NCBI GenBank assembly: GCA_029263315.1
Contig: JAJCXR010000054.1
Coordinates: 434,001-498,000, forward strand
Reading direction: 5' to 3'
Source of the DNA: Acidobacteriota bacterium
GTDB lineage: Bacteria > Acidobacteriota > Thermoanaerobaculia > Multivoradales > J023
DNA: 64,000 bases
Positions within the stretch are counted from its first letter, which is position 1. Each line of letters starts with the position of its first letter. A program made the position numbers and the translations under genes. This document shows, piece after piece, positions 9,092 to 18,297 of this stretch. Below the pieces are notes generated by a model that was given only the letters and a program-made list of their open reading frames with translations, was not told the DNA's origin and ran no database searches.

Positions 9092-9828
9092 GAGGTCACC
9101 TGCGATGTCCGGTCACGTCGGCTCAGCCCCTTGGCCAAAGCCAGCCGAGCCCTGCGCAGGTGGGTCTTGACAGTATTGACCGGCATGCGGAGCATGGCCG
9201 CCACCTCCTTGAGGGGCAGCTTCTCGACAGCGGCCAGGAGAATCACTTGTTGTTGGGTGGTGGAAAGCCCTTGCATCTCTGTTTCCAGCAGTGCCATCCG
9301 TTGTCGGGCTTGCGACCGGCGCTCACCGTCGGCAGCGTCGTCGGCCACCTCCGGGGTCTGCTCATCGCTCTGACGAAATACCAGACGGCGCACCTTGAGC
9401 CGTCGCAGATGCGTGCGGACGGTATTGCAGACGATGGTGAAGAGCCAGGGATGTAGAGGGCGCTCCGGCTGATAGGAGGCGGCCGCCTGGTGCACCTTGA
9501 CGAAGATGTCTTGGAAGAGATCGTCGCGGTCCTCGTCGGCGATGCCACAGCGCACCAGATAGCCGTAGACCGGGGCTCGATACTCGGCCACCAAGGCGGG
9601 AAAGGCCTGCTCATCCCCCGCCAAATGCAGCCTCAGCAGATCGCCTGAGCCCGTCGGCGAAGGGTCGTGGGGGGCCTCGGAAGGTTCCAGGCCATCTCGT
9701 CCTGCAACTCCAGACACCGCGTGCCCCTCCTCTTGACCACGTCCCGACGCCGCGGCGGCCATGTACGACGTTGACCTGCGTTGTCGAACGATCGATTCGC
9801 CCTGTCTCTCCTGGTGACCTGCCCACAT
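9088..9828 (-). CDS. ECF sigma factor (sigma-70 family)
   Basis: A 246-residue ECF sigma factor. Region 2 covers ALVAEYRAPVYGYLVRC through DDLFQDIFVKVHQ and HPWLFTIVCNTVRTHLRR. Region 4 covers LSTTQQQVILLAAVE, LKEVAAMLRMPVNTVKTHLRRAR. The first ~60 residues are low in complexity and unlike the family, so the real start may be the ATG at 9762; no strong ribosome site decides. The 3' end overlaps the anti-sigma gene by four bases (ATGA), which supports balanced synthesis. The gene starts only 32 bp after rarA, so read-through from the translation/rarA operon is possible. No autoregulatory promoter could be assigned by eye. Confidence 0.9.
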   Translation of the reverse strand: MWAGHQERQGESIVRQRRSTSYMAAAASGRGQEEGHAVSGVAGRDGLEPSEAPHDPSPTGSGDLLRLHLAGDEQAFPALVAEYRAPVYGYLVRCGIADEDRDDLFQDIFVKVHQAAASYQPERPLHPWLFTIVCNTVRTHLRRLKVRRLVFRQSDEQTPEVADDAADGERRSQARQRMALLETEMQGLSTTQQQVILLAAVEKLPLKEVAAMLRMPVNTVKTHLRRARLALAKGLSRRDRTSQVTS

Positions 9829-9860
9829 GTCGCCCCATACTCACCAAGCGGGGCGCGGTT

Positions 9861-11321
9861 TCACTTTTTCTTAGTGCTCTTTCCGCTGGCCTTGCCGCCG
9901 AGCTGTGCCGCCTCGCGACGCAAGCGCCGCAGCGCTTCGAGGCGGGGACCGAGCTTTGCCTCGACGCCGCGCTCCGTCGGCTGGTAGAACACGGTGCCCC
10001 GCAGGGCCTCGGGCAGGCAGTCGAGCCCCGCCGTACCGTGCTCTGTATCGTGGGCATAAACGTACCCTTGGCCGTAGCCGACGTCCTTCATCAGCCGCGT
10101 CGGCGCTTTGCGCAGCGCCTTGGGCACGGGATCGGCGGGCCGCTCGGCCACCAACTTACGGGCCCGGCCAAAGGCTTTGTAGACGGCATTGCTCTTCGCC
10201 GCCACCGCCAGGTAGAGGGTCGCTTGGGCGAGGGCGAGGTCGCCCTCCGGAGATCCCAGCCGCTCATAAGCTCGCCAGGCGTCCAAGGCCTGTTGCAGAG
10301 CCCGCGGATCCGCCAGGCCGATGTCTTCGCTGGCAAAACGCACCAACCGACGGGCGATGACGTTGGGGGCTTCCCCCGCCTCGAGCATGCGCGCTAACCA
10401 ATAGAGCGCCGCGTCGGCGTCGCTGTCGCGGAGGGATTTATGCAGCGCCGAGAGGAGGTTGTAGTGCTCTTCGCCGGCCTTGTCGTAGAGCAATACCTTG
10501 CGCTGGGCCAGGCGCTCGACGGCCGGCCCATCGAGGGCGGTCACACGATCCCCCGAGGCCACATCGACCACCACCTGCTCGAGCAGGTTGAGGGCCTTGC
10601 GGGCATCTCCGGAGGCCCATTGGGCAATAAAATCGAGGGCTTCTGGCAGGACCTCCAGGGCCGGTTTGCCAGCCATCTCGTCGGCGGCCAGCAGGTGGGC
10701 CAAGCCGCGCTCTGCATCGTCCAAGGCCCGCCGTAGCAGCTGTTTCAGCGCTTCACTGCCCAACGGCGATAGGACGACGACGCGACAGCGGGACAACAAC
10801 GCCCCGTTGATCTCGAAGGAGGGGTTTTCCGTCGTCGCCCCCACCAGGATGATGTCGCCCCGCTCGACATAGGGCAAAAAGGCGTCCTGCTGGGCCCGAT
10901 TGAAACGGTGGATCTCGTCGACGAAGAGCAGGGTGCGCCGGCCGCGCCCGACCATCGCCTCCGCCTGGCGAAAACGGGCCGCATCGGCCATCACCGATTT
11001 GACGTCCTTGATGCCGGAAGTGACGGCGCTGAAGGGAACAAAACGGCACGAAGTGGCCTGGGCCGCCAGCTGGGCGAGGGTGGTCTTGCCCGTGCCCGGA
11101 GGCCCCCAGAGGATCATCGACGGCAGACGATCCCCTTCGATGGCCCGCCGCAGGAATCCCTGGGGTCCCACGATCTCGTCCTGGCCGACCACCTCATCGA
11201 GGCTCGTCGGACGCAGCCGTTCAGCCAGGGGTGCCGATGCCTGCCCGGCCGCTGCTCCGGCAGGCTCGTCGGATACCTCAGTCGGATTGTCGAAGAGGGA
11301 ACGGGTGATATCAGCCTCCAA
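9861..11321 (-). CDS. rarA: replication-associated recombination protein A (RarA/MgsA)
   Basis: A 486-residue AAA+ ATPase of the clamp-loader-like RarA/MgsA/WRNIP1 family, which acts at stalled replication forks. The Walker A motif GPPGTGKT lies at 73-80 and the Walker B motif at LLFVDEIHRFN. The MgsA C-terminal tetramerisation region is recognisable (RFASEDIGLADPRALQ, then YLAVAAKSNAVY). Length is slightly above the usual ~440-450 because of a 35-residue N-terminal lead and a lysine-rich tail (SGKSTKKK). The frame begins with TTG at 11321. No good Shine-Dalgarno precedes it, so the start is uncertain by a few codons. It lies 29 bp after the isocitrate dehydrogenase gene and is probably co-transcribed with it. 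Confidence 0.95.
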   Translation of the reverse strand: MEADITRSLFDNPTEVSDEPAGAAAGQASAPLAERLRPTSLDEVVGQDEIVGPQGFLRRAIEGDRLPSMILWGPPGTGKTTLAQLAAQATSCRFVPFSAVTSGIKDVKSVMADAARFRQAEAMVGRGRRTLLFVDEIHRFNRAQQDAFLPYVERGDIILVGATTENPSFEINGALLSRCRVVVLSPLGSEALKQLLRRALDDAERGLAHLLAADEMAGKPALEVLPEALDFIAQWASGDARKALNLLEQVVVDVASGDRVTALDGPAVERLAQRKVLLYDKAGEEHYNLLSALHKSLRDSDADAALYWLARMLEAGEAPNVIARRLVRFASEDIGLADPRALQQALDAWRAYERLGSPEGDLALAQATLYLAVAAKSNAVYKAFGRARKLVAERPADPVPKALRKAPTRLMKDVGYGQGYVYAHDTEHGTAGLDCLPEALRGTVFYQPTERGVEAKLGPRLEALRRLRREAAQLGGKASGKSTKKK

Positions 11322-11350
11322 GTGAGCCGTCGGTCTTCGAGGGCACTACA

Positions 11351-12355
11351 CTAGCGCTTCTCGATCTCCCGCACCACCGCATCGGTGAATTGGTGGGTGC
11401 TGGCCTTGCCGCCGAGGTCCCGGGTCCAGAGACGATCCTCGACCACCACTTGGCGCAGGGCGCCGGCCAAGCGTTCGGACGCCTCGACCCTCTCGAGGTG
11501 ACGCAGCATCATCACCGCCGAGCGCATCAATGCGAGGGGATTGGCCACCCCTTGGCCGGCGATATCCGGAGCGCTGCCGTGCACCGCCTCGAAAACCGCC
11601 GCATCGAATCCCAAGTTGGCGCTGGGGGCCACCCCCAGCCCCCCCACCAGGCCGGAGCAGAGATCGGAAACGATGTCGCCATAGAGGTTTTCCATCAGCA
11701 ACATGTCGTAGGTCTCCGGACGCATCACCAACTGCATGCACATGTTGTCGATAATGCGGTCGTCCGCCTCAATGTCGGGATAGTCCTCGGACACCTTCCT
11801 GAAACAGTCTAGGAACAGGCCATCGGAGAGCTTCATGATGTTGGCCTTGTGGACCGCCGTGATGCGCTTTCGGCCGTTGGCCCGGGCATACTCGAAGGCA
11901 AACTTGGAGACCCTGGTCGAGGCCTTCTCGGTGATGATCTTGAGACTTTCGACCACCCCTGGGATCACCTGATGCTCGATGCCGCTATAGAGCCCTTCGG
12001 TGTTCTCCCGCACCACCACCAAGTCGACATTGTCGAAACGTCCTTCGAGCCCTGGAATGGTCTTGGCCGGACGCAGATTGGCGTAGAGCTCGAGCTCCTG
12101 ACGCAACTGCACATTGATGGAGCGGAAGCCCTTGCCGACTTGCGTCGTCACCGGCCCCTTGAGACACACCTTGTTGCGCTGGATCGACTCCAACACGGCA
12201 TCCGGAAGCGGATCTCCCGACTCCTTGAAGGCCTCGGCGCCGACCACAAAACTCTCCCATTCGAAGGCACCGCCGGCCGCTTCCACCACCCGCACGGTGG
12301 CACCGGCCACCTCCGGTCCGATGCCATCGCCGGGGATTAGAGTTATCTTCTGCAT
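11351..12355 (-). CDS. isocitrate dehydrogenase, NAD-type (IDH/IPMDH family)
   Basis: A 334-residue beta-decarboxylating dehydrogenase. The start is supported by AGGAGAGAC before ATG. IPGDGIGPEV begins the protein. NVQLRQELELYANLRP and ENTEGLYSGIEH are characteristic of isocitrate dehydrogenases close to the mitochondrial NAD enzyme rather than of LeuB. HGSAPDIAGQGVANP carries the Asp that normally selects NAD over NADP. The enzyme converts isocitrate to 2-oxoglutarate in the TCA cycle. Homoisocitrate or 3-isopropylmalate dehydrogenase activity remains possible because the families are close. It stands between an unknown anchored protein and rarA with gaps of 24 and 29 bp. Confidence 0.88.
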   Translation of the reverse strand: MQKITLIPGDGIGPEVAGATVRVVEAAGGAFEWESFVVGAEAFKESGDPLPDAVLESIQRNKVCLKGPVTTQVGKGFRSINVQLRQELELYANLRPAKTIPGLEGRFDNVDLVVVRENTEGLYSGIEHQVIPGVVESLKIITEKASTRVSKFAFEYARANGRKRITAVHKANIMKLSDGLFLDCFRKVSEDYPDIEADDRIIDNMCMQLVMRPETYDMLLMENLYGDIVSDLCSGLVGGLGVAPSANLGFDAAVFEAVHGSAPDIAGQGVANPLALMRSAVMMLRHLERVEASERLAGALRQVVVEDRLWTRDLGGKASTHQFTDAVVREIEKR

Positions 12356-12379
12356 GTTGTCTCTCCTGACCAGCTAGCC

Positions 12380-13561
12380 TCACCCCGTCTGGGATGAGGA
12401 CGAGTTATCAATCGGTGATCGCTGTGAGCTTGGAGCATTGAGCTGCGAGCGCGGAGCCAGGGAGGCCCATTCGACGGTTGCTCCCTCGCCGCTGAAAACC
12501 TCTCGCAAGGAACGTACCGCGATACCCTGTACAAAGTCGAAGCACCAGTCATCGTAGTCGAGCAGCCCCGGCAGGCCTTGGTCATCATAGAGAATGACCA
12601 CCCGGTCTCCCACCCGAACCAGATCTCCCGCCTGCGGCGCCGGCGGTCCGTCCTCGGCGACTCGCTCCGCGCTATCGCCCCTGGCGGTGGCCCCGGACAA
12701 ATCGACCGTCTGCCACCGCAAGTCATCCAAGGTGCGTTCAGCATACTGGATCTGATCCCGCAGCAGGGACTGGGCGCTGAAGGCGATGCCTTGACGGCTG
12801 AGCTCTTCGATCTGCTCCAAGAGCTGCCTTTCAGGCTCGGGCGGCGGCTCGAGTTGGGTCAGGCCAAAAACCCGTGACACAGGCGCTAGGCGACCGGGCA
12901 AGACGACCCGCAGGGTGGGGAAGGCATCGATGTGCTCCTTGAGATCTTTGATGCCCCAAGAGCGAACCACCCGCATGGGGATGAGGTCGTCCTCAAGACG
13001 GTAAATCTCGACCCGCACATGAAAGCGCTGGGTGCCGAAGAGCTGACGATCCAGCTTCGAGTCGTGGGTCAAGTGATTGTCGTTGGCGGCGTCGATTTCG
13101 GCCGGAATCGACCAAGCCAGGGGCCAATCGGAGCGCAAAAATTCCTCCATGCTGAAACCCTGAATCCCCGTCTCAGCGGACAATCGCACGTAGGGCCGGT
13201 TCCCTTCGAGGGTAAACCACCGAATCTTGACCCAACGTCCGCTGCGCCAGGGGCGCAGGCGGTCGCTGTCGACTTCCTCGCCGTTGAGGCTCAGTCGTTT
13301 GGCCTGTGTGTAGTACACCGGTTCATCGTCACGGTCCCGAGCTTCGAGCACCGCGTGCAACCGACATTCCTCTTCGCCCAAGACCGGCTCGACGTGTCCC
13401 ACCTCGGCGACCCCGTCGTCACCGCATTCGATGGCTACCCAAGCCACCTCCGGCTCAGGGGCCCACTGCTCCTGCAGCGTCGGTTGCATGAAGATCGCCA
13501 AGGCCACCAAACCGACGAAGATGATACTGATGAGAAAAACGCGATTCGATGAATCAGCCAT
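12380..13561 (-). CDS. membrane-anchored protein of unknown function
   Basis: A 393-residue protein. I chose ATG 13561 because a single membrane anchor follows directly (VFLISIIFVGLVALAIFM, about residues 7-24); the frame is open for 18 more codons upstream. The rest is predicted to be outside the cytoplasm, with mixed alpha/beta character and few cysteines. It ends in a serine-rich tail. A possible beta-rich domain lies near the C terminus (GDLVRVGDRVVILYDD). I recognise no family. It lies between the TPR protein (202 bp upstream) and isocitrate dehydrogenase (24 bp downstream) on the same strand. Confidence 0.7.
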   Translation of the reverse strand: MADSSNRVFLISIIFVGLVALAIFMQPTLQEQWAPEPEVAWVAIECGDDGVAEVGHVEPVLGEEECRLHAVLEARDRDDEPVYYTQAKRLSLNGEEVDSDRLRPWRSGRWVKIRWFTLEGNRPYVRLSAETGIQGFSMEEFLRSDWPLAWSIPAEIDAANDNHLTHDSKLDRQLFGTQRFHVRVEIYRLEDDLIPMRVVRSWGIKDLKEHIDAFPTLRVVLPGRLAPVSRVFGLTQLEPPPEPERQLLEQIEELSRQGIAFSAQSLLRDQIQYAERTLDDLRWQTVDLSGATARGDSAERVAEDGPPAPQAGDLVRVGDRVVILYDDQGLPGLLDYDDWCFDFVQGIAVRSLREVFSGEGATVEWASLAPRSQLNAPSSQRSPIDNSSSSQTG

Positions 13562-13763
13562 GGTTTCGACTTTCGGGTTGACTGGAATGACTGAGGTCGG
13601 ATCTGAGGCTCGCACCCATTGACTTGGACTCTACAGGAGGCCCATCCGTCTCGAGATTTCGTCAATTGGGCCAGAGATCGTTCAACGGGGCCCTCATGGT
13701 GCCAAATACGGACCGGCCGTTGACGACTCACCGCGGGGCAACGACAGACCGACGGTCGGGTCG

Positions 13764-16700
13764 TTATTGGGGCGCAGCCCCCTGCAGATCCTGCAACCTG
13801 TTGGCGACATCGCGGTAATTGCTGTTGATGCCGTAGATCTCGACGAAGGTCTTGTAGGCGGCTTCTTGGTCCCCCAGGGACACGTAGGCGTTGCCCATCT
13901 CGTAGAGCAGGCTCATCGACACCTCGTCCTTGATGTCCGGCGCTTCCAACCCCTTGCGGTACCAGCGCACCGCCAGCTCCGGAAGCCCCTTTTCGAGGAA
14001 ACACTGGCCCAGCATCGAGCTGGAGTCCACCAGGTAGCGGGGGTCTTTGCAGGCCAACTGGAACTCGCCGATGGCCTCATCCACCAACCCCATCTCGAGA
14101 TAGGCGATGCCCAGGTTGTAGTGGGTGTCGTAGTCTTCCGGTGACAGGTTCTCCGCCACCCCCTGCTTGAAACCCTCGATGATCTCCTCCAACGACTGCT
14201 CCTGGGGCTGGACGACGATGCCGTCATCCGCCGCCAGCTCTTCCTCGGAGAGCTCCCTCTCGAGCTCCGCCGCCAGATCGAAGAAATCGTCTTCCTCGTC
14301 GAAAATGGTCTCGACTTTGGCGGCGGCTTGTGGGCTCTCCGGCTGCACGTCGTCGAGCCAGCTCATGCCGGTTTCGTCCATCGGATCGACGGACGACGAC
14401 GCCCCTTGCTCTTCGCCCACCGACTCGTCTTCCTCGTCGTCGAGGTCGTCGAGGTCCAACTCGTCGGCCAGGGAGAAGAGCTTCTTCTCAGGCCTCGCCG
14501 GTGCCGGCTCAGTAGGTGTCAAGTGCTCGCCGGTGGTCCTTGCGGCGGCTGCCGGGGCCTCGATGTCCTCTTCCACCGCGGCGCGGGTCTCGGCCAACGC
14601 CTCGCTCAAGAGATCGCGGGAAAGCGACATCGTCGGATCTTCGCTGGCGGCGGCCTTCGGCGACACCTCCACGTCGATTTCGACATCGTCGACAACCGCC
14701 TCGACGGGGGGTGGTGGCGGCGTGCGAGCCCGCTCTGGGGCTCCCAAGTCTTCGAGGCTCAAGTCTTCCAACAACTGAGCGATGCGATCACCCGAAGTTT
14801 TCTTGGGTGCCTCCGGCTTGTGAACGACGGTGCCGGATTCAGTGCTGTAACCCGCCTTCTGGAGATCCGCCTTCACTTCGTCCCAAATCTCGCTACCGCC
14901 CTGTTGCGCGGCGACCGCCGCCAGACGGTTGGCCAGCTCGGCGGTCTGTTCCGTCTCTCCGGCTTCCAAGCTCATCCGGATCTCGAGCTGCAAAGCACCC
15001 GGATAGTCCGCCTGGATGGTTTGCAGATCTTTCAAGCGATCACGGGCTTTGTCGTTGAGCCCATACTTGGCGAAGACGACGGCTTCGGCCAGTAAGTCCT
15101 CTTCTCGACGCACCGCCGGAGGCTGTTCCTCCGCCGCCGCCGGCTCCTCCTGCGGGGAGAGCGCAGGCACCGCCTCGTCCGTTTCGGCAACCTTCGAGGA
15201 AGAGTCTTCGGGGGTTATGGCCTCGGGTTCCTCCTCTGGCGAGGCTTCGGCGGAGAAATCGACTGCCAAGGTGGAATCATCGAGGCTGATCTCCACTTCA
15301 CCGGCCGCCAGCTCCTGGTCGGGATCGGCGAGATCGAAACTCTCCGGGCCGAATGCAAAGTCCTCGACCCCGGTTTCGGTCCCCACCTCAGGGCTGACAT
15401 CGACCGTATCGTCGCCGACCTCGTCCAGGTGGATGTCGACCGTATCGTCGCCAGCCGTCTCCTCCGCCTCATCCGTCGCATCCGTTGCCAGATCGTCGAA
15501 GTCTCCGAGGTCGAGCTCTTCGACCTCCACCGGCTGCACATCCCCCGCTCCGATGGACATACCGACATCGAGATCGTCGATGGAGTCCATCGACCAGTCG
15601 ATCTCGATACCCGCCGCCGAGGGCTCTTCGATATCGGTCGAGGGCGGATCGATGTCGATGGTTCCGAGGTCAAAGGTGTCATCCGCCGCCGCCTCGACTG
15701 CGTCGGTCCCGGCCTGAAGGCTCGGATGATCGAGCTCTGCGGTCCCCCCATCTTCCAAACCGGCGCCATCACCCAAGTCGAGCTCGAGCTCGATATCCGG
15801 TGTTTCATCGAGGGTGATCGGCGCATCGTCGAGATCGTCCGGGGGCATTACTTGACTGGAGGGGATCTCGTCGTCATCGAGATCGAAGGTGAAGACCTCG
15901 TCGTCCGCCTCGGCGGGGCTGCCAAACGAACCCAAGCCTCCGGTGTCATCGGCCGGTACAGAATCGAAGGAGACCTCGCCGAGAGACCCGCCGTGGGTGC
16001 TGTCGTCGAACGAAGTCTCTGCAAGATCGAAGGTATCGCTGCTGCCGAAGGGGCTCTCGTCGCCCGGCACATAGGCCACGGAGTCTTCACCGAAGCCGGT
16101 GGCAACTGGCCCCTCCTCTAAATCGATCTCGAAGACATCGTCCTCCGCCTCGGCGGCGGATGTCTCGGCCTGCGCGGCGCCGCCGGTAGACTCCGCAGCG
16201 GCGTCAGCGGACTCGGCAGCCCCCGCGCCGGCATCCGCCAGACCCGTCTGGGCGGCGAGGGCACGTGCCTCGGGATTGAGCGACACCGCCTTGGCCAGCA
16301 CCTTGGCGGCGGCCCCCATGTGTCCGCTGTCGTTGAGGCCCGCCACGGCCTCGCGCACGAAGTCGAGATCGTCGCTGTCGACTTCGAGGGCCTTTTCGTA
16401 GACCTGCGTCGCTTCGTCGACGGAACCGTTGACGATCAGGATGTCTGCCAGTTGGCGATACTCGCGCATCGCCTTGTCGGTCAAGCGCTGCCCGGTGTAG
16501 AGCTCCGCCAGCTTGAGATGGAAGCTCGGATTCTCCGGCTCCATCTGCGACATTTTCTGGTAGATGGTGGTCGCCGACGTGGCGTTGTCATGTTTCTGGT
16601 AGTAGTCGGCCAGCACTTGGTACTGGGTGCGCGCCTCGTTGAGCAGCCCTTGTTTGTAGTAGAGCTCCGCCAGCCGCTCGTAGACCGTCAGGGCCGAGGG

Positions 16701-16967
16701 ATCGAGCTTGATGATCTTCTTGTAGATGGCGATGGCTTTGACGAAGAAGCCATCCCGAGTGTATTGCTCGGCGATCTGGGAAAAGAGCTTGACCGCCTCG
16801 TCGAAACGCTCGATGCGAGCGTAGAGGTCACCTACCCGATTGAGCGTATTGGCATCGTTGGGGTTCTCCGCCAGAACCTTGCGGTATTCCCGAATCGCAT
16901 GTTCCAGCTTGCCTTTGGAGACGTACTTTTCCGCCGCCCGGATGACCGATTCACGGTTCAACGCCAT
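13764..16967 (-). CDS. large TPR scaffold protein with acidic central region
   Basis: A 1067-residue cytoplasmic protein without signal peptide. Residues 1-230 contain about six TPR units (for example LEHAIREYRKVLAENPNDA and AIAIYKKIIKLDPSALTVYERL). Residues about 235-620 are an extremely acidic, Asp/Glu/Ser-rich disordered linker with recurring short patches (VFEIDLEE, VFTFDLDDDE, EIDWSMDSIDDLD). A helical segment and a second acidic region follow. The last ~150 residues hold four more TPRs beginning DYDTHYNLGIAYLEMGLVDEA. The recurring patches look like short docking motifs. It follows rnhB by three bases, so it belongs to the translation operon. The function is unknown; a scaffold role is inferred from the TPRs. 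Confidence 0.85.
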   Translation of the reverse strand: MALNRESVIRAAEKYVSKGKLEHAIREYRKVLAENPNDANTLNRVGDLYARIERFDEAVKLFSQIAEQYTRDGFFVKAIAIYKKIIKLDPSALTVYERLAELYYKQGLLNEARTQYQVLADYYQKHDNATSATTIYQKMSQMEPENPSFHLKLAELYTGQRLTDKAMREYRQLADILIVNGSVDEATQVYEKALEVDSDDLDFVREAVAGLNDSGHMGAAAKVLAKAVSLNPEARALAAQTGLADAGAGAAESADAAAESTGGAAQAETSAAEAEDDVFEIDLEEGPVATGFGEDSVAYVPGDESPFGSSDTFDLAETSFDDSTHGGSLGEVSFDSVPADDTGGLGSFGSPAEADDEVFTFDLDDDEIPSSQVMPPDDLDDAPITLDETPDIELELDLGDGAGLEDGGTAELDHPSLQAGTDAVEAAADDTFDLGTIDIDPPSTDIEEPSAAGIEIDWSMDSIDDLDVGMSIGAGDVQPVEVEELDLGDFDDLATDATDEAEETAGDDTVDIHLDEVGDDTVDVSPEVGTETGVEDFAFGPESFDLADPDQELAAGEVEISLDDSTLAVDFSAEASPEEEPEAITPEDSSSKVAETDEAVPALSPQEEPAAAEEQPPAVRREEDLLAEAVVFAKYGLNDKARDRLKDLQTIQADYPGALQLEIRMSLEAGETEQTAELANRLAAVAAQQGGSEIWDEVKADLQKAGYSTESGTVVHKPEAPKKTSGDRIAQLLEDLSLEDLGAPERARTPPPPPVEAVVDDVEIDVEVSPKAAASEDPTMSLSRDLLSEALAETRAAVEEDIEAPAAAARTTGEHLTPTEPAPARPEKKLFSLADELDLDDLDDEEDESVGEEQGASSSVDPMDETGMSWLDDVQPESPQAAAKVETIFDEEDDFFDLAAELERELSEEELAADDGIVVQPQEQSLEEIIEGFKQGVAENLSPEDYDTHYNLGIAYLEMGLVDEAIGEFQLACKDPRYLVDSSSMLGQCFLEKGLPELAVRWYRKGLEAPDIKDEVSMSLLYEMGNAYVSLGDQEAAYKTFVEIYGINSNYRDVANRLQDLQGAAPQ

Positions 16968-16970
16968 GGC

Positions 16971-17627
16971 CTACTTCCCCCCCGCCGACCGTGGCACGAC
17001 GGAACGAAAGGTCAAGCGATGCACTTCGCTGGGCCCGTAGTCGAGCAGGGCCTGGCGGTGCGCGGCCGCGCCGTAGCCCTTGTTGGAGGCAAATCCGTAT
17101 TGGGGAAAGCGGTGGTCGAGGTCGACCATGAGGGCGTCGCGGTGCGTCTTGGCCAAAATCGAGGCACAGGCGACGGCGTAGCTGATCTGATCACCCCGGA
17201 TGACACCGAGGCAAGGGAAGGGTTGCCCTGTGAGGCGGACGGCATCCACCAGGGCGATGTCGGGTTTGGGTCGAAGAGCATTGAGGGAACGGGCCATGGC
17301 TGTGCGGGTGGCTTCGAGTATGTTCATCCGATCGATATCTTGAGGTGATACCACCGCGACGGCATGATGCGGATGGGCTCGCCGAATCAATTCCGCCAAG
17401 CGCCAGCGCTGCTCCGCCGACAGCCTCTTGCTGTCGTCCACTCCTGGGACGAGGCCATGGGACGAGACGACAACCGCCCCAGCCACCACCGGCCCCGCCA
17501 GGCAACCACGCCCTGCTTCATCGACGCCCGCAATTGTACCGTATCCAGCGCCTCGAAGGAGATCCTCGAGGCCTTGCATCAACCGCAAACGGTACGTCTC
17601 AGCAAAAAGCTGCCCTTCTGACGTCAA
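16971..17627 (-). CDS. rnhB: ribonuclease HII
   Basis: A 218-residue RNase HII, which cuts RNA in RNA/DNA hybrids and removes misincorporated ribonucleotides. The signature GVDEAGRGCLAGPVVAGAV with the first catalytic Asp/Glu pair lies at 35-53. VDDSKRLSAEQR and SYAVACASILAKTHRDALM follow in the expected order. The start is TTG at 17627, preceded by GGGGAG at five bases; an internal ATG would remove part of the lead. The gene order rplS-rnhB is widespread in bacteria and supports the call. Confidence 0.95.
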   Translation of the reverse strand: MTSEGQLFAETYRLRLMQGLEDLLRGAGYGTIAGVDEAGRGCLAGPVVAGAVVVSSHGLVPGVDDSKRLSAEQRWRLAELIRRAHPHHAVAVVSPQDIDRMNILEATRTAMARSLNALRPKPDIALVDAVRLTGQPFPCLGVIRGDQISYAVACASILAKTHRDALMVDLDHRFPQYGFASNKGYGAAAHRQALLDYGPSEVHRLTFRSVVPRSAGGK

Positions 17628-17701
17628 ACGCGCTCCCCGCGTCGCTCTTCAGACCCTCCGACGCTGTCCAGACTTTGACGCTGCTCAGATTCTATAGCTG
17701 C

Positions 17702-18049
17702 TCAGACGATCCGACGCTCTTCGATACGTGCCGCCTTGCCGCGCAGCTCCCGCAGATAGTAGAGCTTGGCACGGCGCACTTTGCCGTGACGCACCACCTC
17801 GAGCTTGTCGATGGTGGGCGAGTGCAGCGGGAAAACCCTCTCCACACCCACGCTGCCGGAAATCTTGCGCACCGTGAAGGACTCCCGGGTGCCGCCGCCG
17901 CGACGGGAGATGACCACACCCTGGAAAATCTGGATGCGTTCCTTGCTACCTTCGATGACACGCACGTGGACTTTGATGGTGTCACCGGCACGAAACTCCG
18001 GGACATCCTCGCGCAAATACGGACGTTCGACATTTAAGAGCTGGCTCAT
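17702..18049 (-). CDS. rplS: 50S ribosomal protein L19
   Basis: A 115-residue L19, which sits at the 30S-50S interface. Diagnostic segments are [50 protein letters not shown] and [21 protein letters not shown] use ATG 18049, with AAGGA about eight bases upstream; a GTG one codon earlier would add a single residue. It follows trmD, as in many bacteria, although here the gap is about 245 bp and contains short tandem repeats. Confidence 0.97.
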   Translation of the reverse strand: MSQLLNVERPYLREDVPEFRAGDTIKVHVRVIEGSKERIQIFQGVVISRRGGGTRESFTVRKISGSVGVERVFPLHSPTIDKLEVVRHGKVRRAKLYYLRELRGKAARIEERRIV

Positions 18050-18217
18050 CACTGCATTCCTTCCATGCTATCCAAGCTCGTTTGGTAGCGCCCCATTCGG
18101 GTGACACAGGCCGAGTCTTGGTTGACTTTCGAAAGCGAGAACGTACTCGACCAGGTGCTGAGGACCGACGGATCTTCCATCCGGTTGGGGGTGGCGGAGA
18201 TCCCTCTGCCCTCCTCG

Positions 18218-18259
18218 ACACTGCGTCTTCAACACTGCGTCTTCAGCACTGCGTCTTCA
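18218..18259. repeat. 14-bp tandem repeat, three copies, between trmD and rplS
   Basis: Three head-to-tail copies of a 14-bp unit (ACACTGCGTCTTCA, with one change in copy three) at 18218, 18232 and 18246, followed by a partial copy. They lie in the 245-bp spacer between trmD and rplS, which holds no gene I can support. A similar 14-bp period recurs in several other spacers of the window. Confidence 0.9.
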
Positions 18260-18297
18260 GCACCGTGCATCGCGTACGAGCTGACTATTATCGATTC

